The notes under the pieces are model-generated. The model worked only from the letters and a program-made list of their open reading frames with translations, made no database searches and was not told the DNA's origin. From positions 1-23,165 of the forward strand of contig JAUWBH010000094.1 of NCBI GenBank assembly GCA_030605085.1: a stretch of 23,165 nt of DNA, written 5' to 3'. Below are positions 7,132-14,439 of this stretch, piece after piece (position 1 is the first letter of the stretch; every line of letters starts with the position of its first letter). The translations under genes were made by a program, and so were the position numbers. Source of the stretch: Promethearchaeota archaeon (GTDB taxonomy: Archaea > Asgardarchaeota > Lokiarchaeia > Sigynarchaeales > SOKP01).

Positions 7132-7623
7132 CTAATGGCAGACTATTGATTTGTAGGCTGCCAGTAAATACGGTTCAAAGCCTTTATAATGTTCTTGTAT
7201 TACAATTGTGTGAAGATTTATTACTCTTTCTGTCATATCGCAATATAAAAAGCCATGAATACAATTTTCGTGATAGTATTTTCTTCTAATCATTTTATTT
7301 CGTCTTCCGAACCAATAGGAATATTCGTGGCTGTTTAACCAATCTTGTTTTTTTTTAGTAACGATTACATCAATAGCGTTATAGAGAGCAAGATTTCCTT
7401 GAAATTCTCTTGGAAAAAAAAATTTCGTTCTCTCTTTTCTAAACCAATCTATTTCCATTTTGGCGTTTGGACCCCAATACTCGTCGTAATCGTTTACACT
7501 GTTAAATATAATGGTTCCTTTAGTTTCATCCCCTATTAACTCTGCCTCTTCGAACCAAATAGGCAATTTATTTACTTTTATATTACACTCCGGTTTCCGA
7601 TAAATATAATAAGATTTCCGCAT
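7132..7623 (-). CDS. Unknown soluble protein with CxHGFLYC motif
   Basis: A 163-residue protein rich in aromatic and charged residues with no membrane segment. It seems beta-rich in its first two thirds. The C-terminal third carries an ordered set of possible metal ligands: ENCIHGFLYCD, then NLHT, and a terminal SIVCH. I do not recognise the family, and metal binding is only a suggestion. The ATG at 7623 is preceded by a purine stretch (AGGGAAAAGG) that could act as ribosome-binding site. It is divergent from the GTPase gene at 7832, with a shared promoter region of about 200 bases. It is upstream of, and in the same direction as, the two coiled-coil genes. Confidence 0.6.
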   Translation of the reverse strand: MRKSYYIYRKPECNIKVNKLPIWFEEAELIGDETKGTIIFNSVNDYDEYWGPNAKMEIDWFRKERTKFFFPREFQGNLALYNAIDVIVTKKKQDWLNSHEYSYWFGRRNKMIRRKYYHENCIHGFLYCDMTERVINLHTIVIQEHYKGFEPYLLAAYKSIVCH

Positions 7624-7800
7624 CCTTTTCCCTAAATATTGTGATATCCTTATTAATCATATACATATGGATATATTCCAAATTAAAAAAATTATGGAAT
7701 TCCATGGTGCCATTGCTTTAGAAAATTTTTTAATAAATAAATACATTTTTTAATCTGGATTTCATTAAAATTATAACTGCTTTATGTAAAATTTTTGTAC

Positions 7801-7810
7801 TTATATATAA
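7801..7810 (+). promoter_or_regulatory. TATA box of the Ras-like GTPase gene
   Basis: TTATATATAA is centred about 26 bases before the TTG start at 7832. The same 200-base gap also holds AT-rich sequence (ATATCCATATGTATATG region, about 7650-7675) that could serve the divergent gene. Confidence 0.5.
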
Positions 7811-7831
7811 AAACCTTGAGGGAGTTAAAAA

Positions 7832-8965
7832 TTGTCAGCAGAGCATTCTTTTAAAGTACTGCTAGTTGGAGATACTGGTACTGGAAAAACATCATTTTTA
7901 AAATACGATAATCAAAATTATAATGAAACAAGTAATCTCTTTAATTCTATAGGTATTACCTTTTCAAAAGTAGACATTTATGCTGAAAATAACAATAATT
8001 ATACACTACATTTTTGGGATATTACTGGGAACATTCGATACAAGACTACTGCGTTTCGTCCAAATTATTATAAAAACACAGATGGCTGTATTATGTTTTT
8101 TGATACTTCAAATTATAGCTCCTTCAAGAATTTACCCTATTGGATAAAAACTGTTTGGAGAAATGCCGGAGGTGTTCCAATAATTCTAATTGGGTCAAAA
8201 ACTGACTTAAATTACGAAATATACTATAAAAAAATTATTAAATTGGTGAAAAAATACCATTTAGACGACTTTTATTTTATTTCTGTTCGTTTAGGATTTG
8301 ATAAAGCAATCATTTTACAGAATTTAATAAGAAGGATGATTTATCACTCTCAAAAAAAAATCCCAAATTTTAACATTGTTCTTGTTGATAATTTATATCA
8401 CCCCATAGAATTATCTTTCGATGGAAAAAAAGAAAAGCTATCAAATACACTTTCTACAATTAGAGAATCGAATAGAAGCAATCGAAACAATTTTTTAAGT
8501 TTACACTACTTGCATCCCCCTCCGGAACCTAACTCCTTTTCGACAAATACAAATGATAATTCTGTCGGAACTCAACACACATCAGACCAAGAGGTTAATA
8601 ATATTTCTTCAAGTATTCTTTCACTTAGGGATGCTATGTTGGCAGAACTGGAAAGATTAAGAGAAATAATGAGAGGTAATGGAACTGAAGAGGACGATGC
8701 TTATTATAAGTTGTCGGCTGAAGAAAAAGTATTATTTCACAAATTCTTGGAATTTTTTTTAATTTGTCCAGTGTGTAAAAAAGAAAATCATAAAAGCTAT
8801 CTTAAAAAGTTTTATTTCGATAATGATCACGAAAAGACAAGGCTCCGGACTAGATTATTAAATCTTATATCTGAATCAAACGAATTCGATGAAATATATT
8901 ACAATAAAATAAGCCTAGGAATTCCTTGCTGCGATTGCTTTAAAAATATCTTTTTAGAGCACTAA
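7832..8965 (+). CDS. Ras/Rab-like small GTPase with C-terminal zinc-ribbon-like module
   Basis: A 377-residue GTP-binding switch protein. The G domain (residues 5-175) shows G1 GDTGTGKTS (13-21), the switch I Thr43 in SIGITF, G3 WDITG (62-66) and G4 SKTD (122-125, in place of NKxD). Asn67 occupies the position of the catalytic Gln of Ras, so intrinsic hydrolysis may be altered. A low-complexity Asn/Ser linker (about 200-262) and a helix (263-282) lead to a C-terminal module with CPVCKKENH (312-320) and CCDC (366-369), which looks like a zinc ribbon. No prenylation motif is present. The start is TTG after a GAGGGAG ribosome-binding sequence. Its stop codon overlaps that of the convergent L13e-like gene. 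Asgard archaea carry many such extended GTPases; the target pathway is unknown. Confidence 0.85.
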   Translation: MSAEHSFKVLLVGDTGTGKTSFLKYDNQNYNETSNLFNSIGITFSKVDIYAENNNNYTLHFWDITGNIRYKTTAFRPNYYKNTDGCIMFFDTSNYSSFKNLPYWIKTVWRNAGGVPIILIGSKTDLNYEIYYKKIIKLVKKYHLDDFYFISVRLGFDKAIILQNLIRRMIYHSQKKIPNFNIVLVDNLYHPIELSFDGKKEKLSNTLSTIRESNRSNRNNFLSLHYLHPPPEPNSFSTNTNDNSVGTQHTSDQEVNNISSSILSLRDAMLAELERLREIMRGNGTEEDDAYYKLSAEEKVLFHKFLEFFLICPVCKKENHKSYLKKFYFDNDHEKTRLRTRLLNLISESNEFDEIYYNKISLGIPCCDCFKNIFLEH

Positions 8966-9633
8966 TCTTTTATATTTAGCAGTTCTTTACCTTCATCTAT
9001 CCATTTTGCAATTCTTTCTTCGGATATTCCTGTTAGCAACATGGATAATTCATTAGGATCTTCCGTGATGAGTAGTTCTACGCTATCAACACCAACATCT
9101 GCCAACTTTTTCGCTGTAGCGGGTCCCAACCTAGACAGTTTTGTTAAAGGTGTATGCTTTTCCTTAGGTTTTACCTTAGCTTTTACTTTGGCTTCTTTAA
9201 CTTTTTTAACTTTTTTAACTTCTTTAACTACTTTAACAGATTTTTCTATGACTTCTTCTATTGGCTCTTCTATTAATTCTTCAATTTCTGTCTCTACCGC
9301 CTCTGGTTCTTCATGCACAACTTCTACTTTTTTAACTGGAACTACCTTCTTTTTAACTTTGGGTTTAGCTTTGATTCTCTTCTCTTTGGGCACATAAGGT
9401 TTTCTTTTCTTTCCTTTTTTCTTAAGTGTTTTTAATGCTTTTAATTGTTCTATATTGGATTTATGCGCAGATTTTCTAAAATAATCAATTTTTATATTTA
9501 ACTCTTTCAACAAAGAAACCGATTTCCCGGCGGCATTTATTTCTGATAGAGAATAACCTTTTCCTTTCCTTAAATGAGCGTCCCTGGCTGGAGACTTTAC
9601 CGTAGCTATAATTTTTTTCTCAGAATTTTCCAT
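8962..9633 (-). CDS. Ribosomal protein L13e-like domain fused to a helix-hairpin-helix domain
   Basis: A 223-residue basic protein in three parts. Residues 14-65 match the L13e family of archaeal/eukaryotic large-subunit proteins (LRKGKGYSLSEINAAG, then KELNIKIDYFRKSAHKSN, as in the family's RxGRGFTLEELKAAG and GIxVDxRRxN). Residues 70-160 are a Lys/Glu/Val-rich low-complexity linker. Residues 162-220 form a helix-hairpin-helix pair (LSRLGPATAKKLADVGVDSV and a second copy ending in WIDEGKELL). The L13e part would sit on the 50S ribosome; the HhH part could bind nucleic acid. The fusion is much longer than a bare archaeal L13e domain. It is convergent with the GTPase gene, and the two stop codons overlap. 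Confidence 0.75.
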   Translation of the reverse strand: MENSEKKIIATVKSPARDAHLRKGKGYSLSEINAAGKSVSLLKELNIKIDYFRKSAHKSNIEQLKALKTLKKKGKKRKPYVPKEKRIKAKPKVKKKVVPVKKVEVVHEEPEAVETEIEELIEEPIEEVIEKSVKVVKEVKKVKKVKEAKVKAKVKPKEKHTPLTKLSRLGPATAKKLADVGVDSVELLITEDPNELSMLLTGISEERIAKWIDEGKELLNIKD

Positions 9634-9898
9634 TTTTCTACCATAATTATAAAGATCTTATTAAGAGTGATTGTGATAAATCTGGTAAATTTTTATTTTT
9701 TTCTATTTTTATAATTCCTTAAGGATTTTTTGTTCTTGCTTTTTCTAAGAAGTATTTTTTTTTTTAACCACTCTTCCAGCAGTTTCTAGGGTAAGAATAG
9801 ATTGATTTTCATCGTTTAAAAAATCTAAGAAGCTGGTCAAATCAATTAAAATTGCATGAACTTCGTATTTTTACAAATTTTTACTTAAAATTACAGGT
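9634..9898. other. Gap between the L13e-like and longin/wHTH genes, with a possible gene fragment
   Basis: On the minus strand, 9745-9870 is an open frame of about 41 codons, with stops on both sides and no ATG. It reads like real protein (EVHAILIDLTSFLDFLNDEN, then LTLETAGRVVKKK). It may be the remnant of a small gene or chance. The rest is AT-rich. A TATA-like CTTAATAAG (complement at about 9657-9666) lies about 28 bases upstream of the L13e-like start. Confidence 0.25.
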
Positions 9899-10564
9899 TT
9901 ATATTCTTATAATATTTAATTCTTCTAATTTTCTTAGGATTTCATTTATTTCTGTACGAGACTTATCAAAGTATCTTGAAATCGAAAGTGGCGAGGTTTC
10001 TCCGTCACATTTCATAGCAACTTTAAGGCCAAGCTCATTTATCAAGCCCATTGATAAGATCTTTTCCAACACGCTTTTAACAATCAATACTTTTGGAAAC
10101 ACTTCAGCAATGCGCCCACCTAAAGTTAGATTTTCTACTTCTGTAATAAAAGTTTGAAACCTTTTTTTTTCAGTTGTAGTTCTCCAATAGTTAAAATCTG
10201 ACTGATGTTTTTTCCAAAAACGATTACCAATTTTATTCACTACTTCTTTAATTTTATCTGTATCGTCATCTGCGTCTGAAATGGAACAAAATAACACTCT
10301 TGATAATGGATGATAATAAATAATAATTACGGATTCTTCAGAAGCCAAAACTCTTGTCATTTCGTTAATCCTTCTTCCTTTAGCCATAGCTTCTTGAATG
10401 TTATCAATAGTTCGATTAATTGCGTTGAAAAACCCCGTAATTATCTCAGCTTGAATATTACGATCTATTGATAGGATATTCTTTAAGTTTTTAAATGTCG
10501 CCTCTAGAAGTAATATGCCATCATCTGCATCAATTAAAAAAACCTTATAAATAATGAAAATCAC
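9899..10564 (-). CDS. Longin-like domain protein with C-terminal winged helix
   Basis: About 221 residues from the GTG at 10564. The frame is open further upstream to 10708, but those 48 residues are intergenic-looking, so I trim them. The N-terminal half has the beta-beta-alpha-beta-beta-beta-alpha pattern of longin-like domains: YKVFLIDADDGILLLEATF, the helix around IITGFFNAINRTIDN, the strands EESVIIIYY and LSRVLFCSISDADDD, then a long helix. The C-terminal 60 residues end in a winged-helix-like segment (SPLSISRYFDKSRTEINEIL). Longin folds in eukaryotes act in vesicle traffic and as platforms for GTPases. This gene lies 200 bases downstream of the longin-GTPase-roadblock gene in the same direction, so partnership is plausible. 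The fold call is by pattern only. Confidence 0.6.
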   Translation of the reverse strand: MIFIIYKVFLIDADDGILLLEATFKNLKNILSIDRNIQAEIITGFFNAINRTIDNIQEAMAKGRRINEMTRVLASEESVIIIYYHPLSRVLFCSISDADDDTDKIKEVVNKIGNRFWKKHQSDFNYWRTTTEKKRFQTFITEVENLTLGGRIAEVFPKVLIVKSVLEKILSMGLINELGLKVAMKCDGETSPLSISRYFDKSRTEINEILRKLEELNIIRI

Positions 10565-10766
10565 ATAATTTTTTTTAAAATAATTTTTTAAAATACTAAT
10601 AGTAGAATTTTCTAATAAATCATAGCAAAAATAGATAATGAATACGATATGATTTATAAACTTGGAGGAAGATAAAATTACAAGAGGATTCTCAAAACAA
10701 ATACTCAAATCTTATGGAATTAAAGAATTTATAGATAGCTAAATTAAAAATCTTTATTTTAATGTA

Positions 10767-12191
10767 TTAAATGTAAGTACTCATCAATTCAATTAGATTT
10801 TTGCTAAATTCCGGTAAAAATTGTTCAATTCTCTCAATTTCTCGATATTCTCTCATAAAAAGAAGGAGATATAAATTGTACTTATCTACTTTGATTTTTC
10901 TAAATATTATTTGTTTAGTTCCAGGAGTTATTCCTGAGGAGACAATAAAGTTTTTTTTTAACAACTTAAATTCTTTAAAAGTTTTGTAAAGGCTTTGAAA
11001 GTGAGGAGCGCTTATTTCAAAAACCTTTTTAGAAATTTCATCTCTCGAAAAATTGGATAAAATAATACCGTTCTCGTTCAATAATAATAAGGCATCAGAA
11101 TTAGTTTTTTCTGCCAATAATCTCAATTGATGCTTAAAGAGTTCTCTATTAGGACTTAAATGGGAAAGCCCGTAAGAGTAAGCAGAAATTATAGAATAAT
11201 AATCGAAAATTGAAGTCTGAAAGATTTTCACAAAAAAGCTATCAGAATTTTTCCGAATTTCTTCAGTGAATGTTTCTATAGTTTTAATTATTTCTTTTGA
11301 ATCTACTACATCAGGGTCGTGTTTATTTAGACAAACCACAATAGGGGGATGTTCATCTAAATTTTTTAACGAATTGATAATTTTTTTAAAAAGATTCAAA
11401 GATTCTTCTATTCTCTCTTTCTTATCTTGTATATCTAGTAAATAAAATAACAAGTCAACATTGTAGAGGTAATACTGGCTTTGTTCGAGATATTTTTTAC
11501 GATACTGCTTTTGACCCCCAAAATCCCAAATCGTAATTTTAGTATCTTGCTCATTATCGATAATTTTTTCATCTATTCTCTTAACTCCTTTTGTGGGGAC
11601 CGTTTTTGTGATTTCGGAATATTTTTTCTTAACAGCATGAAGAAAACTCGTTTTGCCCGCTCTATCCAAGCCTGCAAAAATAATCTTGATTTTTCTTTTT
11701 TGAGAAAAAGAAAATTTTGTTAAGTCTCTACAAAATTGAAATAAATATTCTTTCAAATCGTCCATAATTTCTCTATAATCTTCGAGTCCTTCTGCTTTTT
11801 GTATCTTTGTCGCTGTATTATCAATGACCCCTCTTAAATAGCTCATGTTATTGTAGAAAAAAGTTCTGTTATTTTCGTCAATTAATACCGTAATAGTAGC
11901 AGCTTTAGCTTTTCCTCTAGCTTCCTCATCAGCAATCAAAAAAAAGTATGTTAGTCCGTTTAATTTAAAATCGGGAAATGGTAATATGCCAAAATAATTA
12001 AGATTTATTTCAACCCCATTTTGGTAAATATTATCTCCCATTAAAAGACTAATTGACTTCATGGCAACTAATAAACGTTGAGTTTCCTCTAGATCGTCAG
12101 GCCAAAATACTTTAGGCGTAGGTCCCTCATTATCAAAGATACTGAGAACAATAGATTTTATAATGTTGGCACTATTATTTCTTTCGTTCAT
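10767..12191 (-). CDS. Longin - Arf/Rag-like GTPase - roadblock triple-domain protein
   Basis: A 474-residue soluble protein. Residues 8-130 look like a longin-like domain (IIKSIVLSIFDNEGPTPKVF, then the strand around TYFFLIADEE and a long helix). Residues 165-345 form a GTPase domain of the Arf/Rag branch: G1 GLDRAGKTS (174-182), switch I Thr200 in VPTKGV, G3 WDFGGQKQYR (222-231) with the catalytic-type Gln, G4 NKHD (289-292), and TSIFD (326-330). Residues 352-474 resemble a roadblock/LC7 or second longin-like domain (LRLLAEKTNSDALLLLNENG). In eukaryotes Rag GTPases carry a C-terminal roadblock-like domain and bind longin/roadblock partners. Here all three are in one chain, which suggests an autonomous nutrient or membrane-signalling switch. 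Domain borders are approximate. Confidence 0.78.
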   Translation of the reverse strand: MNERNNSANIIKSIVLSIFDNEGPTPKVFWPDDLEETQRLLVAMKSISLLMGDNIYQNGVEINLNYFGILPFPDFKLNGLTYFFLIADEEARGKAKAATITVLIDENNRTFFYNNMSYLRGVIDNTATKIQKAEGLEDYREIMDDLKEYLFQFCRDLTKFSFSQKRKIKIIFAGLDRAGKTSFLHAVKKKYSEITKTVPTKGVKRIDEKIIDNEQDTKITIWDFGGQKQYRKKYLEQSQYYLYNVDLLFYLLDIQDKKERIEESLNLFKKIINSLKNLDEHPPIVVCLNKHDPDVVDSKEIIKTIETFTEEIRKNSDSFFVKIFQTSIFDYYSIISAYSYGLSHLSPNRELFKHQLRLLAEKTNSDALLLLNENGIILSNFSRDEISKKVFEISAPHFQSLYKTFKEFKLLKKNFIVSSGITPGTKQIIFRKIKVDKYNLYLLLFMREYREIERIEQFLPEFSKNLIELMSTYI

Positions 12192-12327
12192 ATTTGTACA
12201 ATAAGTTAAGCCTTTTCCTTTAAAATAGCAAAAACTCTCCTATTTATCAATTGTAAAATTAAGTAATTTACTTTAAAGTATTAATATTGTTATAAAATAA
12301 AAAGTTTTATCGTGATTGTTCAAGAAA

Positions 12328-12353
12328 ACTCTTCCCTTTATTTAGGGAGGAGT
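12328..12353 (-). terminator. Hairpin terminator of the NrdD-like gene
   Basis: A 10-bp stem (ACTCTTCCCT with AGGGAGGAGT, one G-U pair) around a six-base loop starts 11 bases after the minus-strand stop. On that strand it is followed by TTTCTTG. This has the form of an intrinsic terminator and also argues that the gene really ends here. Confidence 0.55.
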
Positions 12354-12364
12354 AGTTCAATTCC

Positions 12365-14170
12365 TTACAAGACAAACTTTAAACATGCAATTGTTGATTT
12401 ATCACATACATTAAATATTAAATCTTTTAATATCTGATTACTTTTAAGATCCTTTAAACTAATGTGTTTTATAATTCTACCATTTTGTATTAATTCGTCA
12501 AACTCCCCTTGTTTGTAAATTCGTTCATACAATTCTATATCTACATCCTTGCGAAATTGAGCAGAGTTTGTGTAATAGTTTCCTTTCTTATCCAATTGAG
12601 GAATTGCAATTTTTTTAAAATGTTTTAAATCTAAATTGGCAAATCGATATATTACCTTATTTGAGAGATTTTCTTGAAGAACATATCTTTTTTTATCTCT
12701 CTCAGTTATTTTTACGCAAATATTTTTCATTTCCTTTATTATTTTTTTGCCTAAATTAAAGGCATCTGAAGACTCGTGGAGCTCATCGTCTGTTAGAAAT
12801 TTAACCGCTTCGTTTAACCCAACGAAATTTAAAGATAAATTTTGATTTTCAAGTTTAAATAATGGCTCTTGATTGTCAATAACACCGCTACATAATGGTA
12901 AATGATGTGTTTTCAATCTTTTTTCAATTATTTCGTATTTTTTATTTAATATTCCAGAACAGAATTCAATTTTATCTCTTAAAATCTCGAAAAATTTATC
13001 TTCATCTTTGCTTATATAAGAATATCTGGGAAGATTTAAACTGATATTTTGAAGCGTTCCATAATTGTGATAATCTATTCCAGAAAATTGCTCATTAATT
13101 TCATTATTAAGCCAATCCGAACATAAATTTATAATATAGGGTGTTTTCATATTAAGTATTTCTTCCATAATATTAGAATAAGATTTATCGTAATCACTCA
13201 ACCAATTCTTTTTGATATAAATTATGTGTTTTGGGAAATTAAACGCATTTCCATAATAATCCCCCTCTTTATAGACATTAGTAATGGCATCGAATAGTTT
13301 TAAGCATTCAGAGTTATAATCGCCGTATGTTCCTTCAATCTTTCCTTGAGAACTTATTGCCGGAAGTTCTGAAAACAAATTTAAAATGGTTGGGCAACAA
13401 TATATAGTTGTTATGGGTGTATCTTGACTAATTAAGGCCGATAATTGGTTTATCTCGTAAATTAAACTTTTCATTCCTCGTTTAATCTCAACATCACTCA
13501 GCCCTTTTGCATATGGAGCTAAGAAAACCGTTACAAAATTAAATCCTTGGTCTCCACTAAATTCTCCTTGAGTCATTCCTAACCACTTAGCAAGATGGTT
13601 AACCGCTTCTTTTAAATTGTTGGCAGGTCCAGATTTACAACTATAAGTCTGTTTAATCGGAGGTAAACCATTTCTAAGGATTATTCGCGGGTCCCATATT
13701 TGACTTAAAGGTCTTAAATCAAAGTATTTCAATTTATGGATAAAGATATCTCCGTAAAGATGTGCCTTTTGTTCCTCGTCGTCGAGAATTCTTAACAAAG
13801 AATATTCTTCAGCTATTTTATTTGCAGCCCAATGATGTATTCTTTCTGGATTAATTATCCCCCTTTTGCTTTGCGGTCCTTTTTCGAGAATTTCTTCGTA
13901 ATCCATTAAAGGCATACCAATTCTCGTGTATAATTTTCTCTCTTGCTCGAAATGTTGTTCTGAAAGGATTGAACAGACAATTTCTCTGATATGAGGGCCC
14001 GAAAGAAACTTTATGCCAGAGCTGATAATCCTTCTGACAACTAATTCTGTAATGTGGTTTGCATCAGTTTCCCTTATCCCCGTTTCTTTTAAGATGCTGT
14101 TATATATTTTAGAAGGATCAAAATCGACCATGTCTCCTTCGGTTCTGAATACTTTTGGCAATAAATCCAT
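12365..14170 (-). CDS. NrdD-like ribonucleotide reductase homologue lacking the glycyl-radical tail
   Basis: A 601-residue homologue of class III (anaerobic) ribonucleoside-triphosphate reductase. Residues 3-95 form an ATP cone, the allosteric nucleotide-binding domain (KVFRTEGDMVDFDPSKI). The core has family motifs in order: EFSGDQGFNF (203-212), FLAPY (216-220), YGTLQNISLNLPRYSY (370-385), NFVGLNEAVKFLT (448-460), RFANLD (509-514), YYTNS (532-536), and GRIIKHISL (564-572). The protein stops just where active enzymes continue into a Cys-rich zinc site and the radical-bearing RVxGY segment; none of these is present here or in the next codons. The thiyl cysteine is also uncertain (Cys350 in INLCSDW is one candidate). 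It may be inactive, regulatory, or complemented in trans. A GAGGT ribosome-binding sequence precedes the ATG. Confidence 0.75.
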   Translation of the reverse strand: MDLLPKVFRTEGDMVDFDPSKIYNSILKETGIRETDANHITELVVRRIISSGIKFLSGPHIREIVCSILSEQHFEQERKLYTRIGMPLMDYEEILEKGPQSKRGIINPERIHHWAANKIAEEYSLLRILDDEEQKAHLYGDIFIHKLKYFDLRPLSQIWDPRIILRNGLPPIKQTYSCKSGPANNLKEAVNHLAKWLGMTQGEFSGDQGFNFVTVFLAPYAKGLSDVEIKRGMKSLIYEINQLSALISQDTPITTIYCCPTILNLFSELPAISSQGKIEGTYGDYNSECLKLFDAITNVYKEGDYYGNAFNFPKHIIYIKKNWLSDYDKSYSNIMEEILNMKTPYIINLCSDWLNNEINEQFSGIDYHNYGTLQNISLNLPRYSYISKDEDKFFEILRDKIEFCSGILNKKYEIIEKRLKTHHLPLCSGVIDNQEPLFKLENQNLSLNFVGLNEAVKFLTDDELHESSDAFNLGKKIIKEMKNICVKITERDKKRYVLQENLSNKVIYRFANLDLKHFKKIAIPQLDKKGNYYTNSAQFRKDVDIELYERIYKQGEFDELIQNGRIIKHISLKDLKSNQILKDLIFNVCDKSTIACLKFVL

Positions 14171-14193
14171 GATGACCTCAAAATATTAGTGTT

Positions 14194-14210
14194 CTTTTAT
14201 AATATAAAAG
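14194..14210 (-). promoter_or_regulatory. Palindromic TATA region of the NrdD-like gene
   Basis: A perfect inverted repeat CTTTTAT-AAT-ATAAAAG lies 24-40 bases before the ATG at 14170. It overlaps the expected TATA position, so it could be both promoter and operator. Confidence 0.45.
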
Positions 14211-14439
14211 TGAATGTAATAAATTATTATATTTAAGAGGGTTAAAAAAAAGTCTTATTAACATGGAATTAAAAATTGTTTCTCTTCTTCGGAATATCAG
14301 CAATTAAAGAATTTGAGTATTTTGTTCTGATATTACAGAAATAAGTAAAAATAAAGAATAAATAAATAGAAAAAAATTTTTTTTTGGACTTAGCTTTCTT
14401 CAATTTTAAGCTTTAATCCATTTTTTTTAGTTTATTAAA
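14211..14439. other. Intergenic region between the CD36-like and NrdD-like genes
   Basis: AT-rich, with long A/T runs (14374-14384) that on the minus strand form a T-tract able to end the CD36-like transcript. A plus-strand 14-codon frame starts at ATG 14263 behind a TATA-like stretch, but it is too short to support. Confidence 0.35.

Noticed and set aside
9041..9397. Plus-strand open frame of 118 codons rich in Ser/Thr/Leu
   Set aside because: It is the antisense shadow of the Lys/Glu/Val-rich linker of the L13e-HhH gene; its composition is what that linker gives in reverse.
10565..10708. N-terminal extension of the longin/winged-helix gene
   Set aside because: The 48 extra codons are AT-rich, do not resemble a longin start and have no promoter; the GTG at 10564 fits the fold.
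14263..14307. Plus-strand 14-codon frame behind a TATA-like element
   Set aside because: Too short and closed at once by TAA; nothing supports translation.
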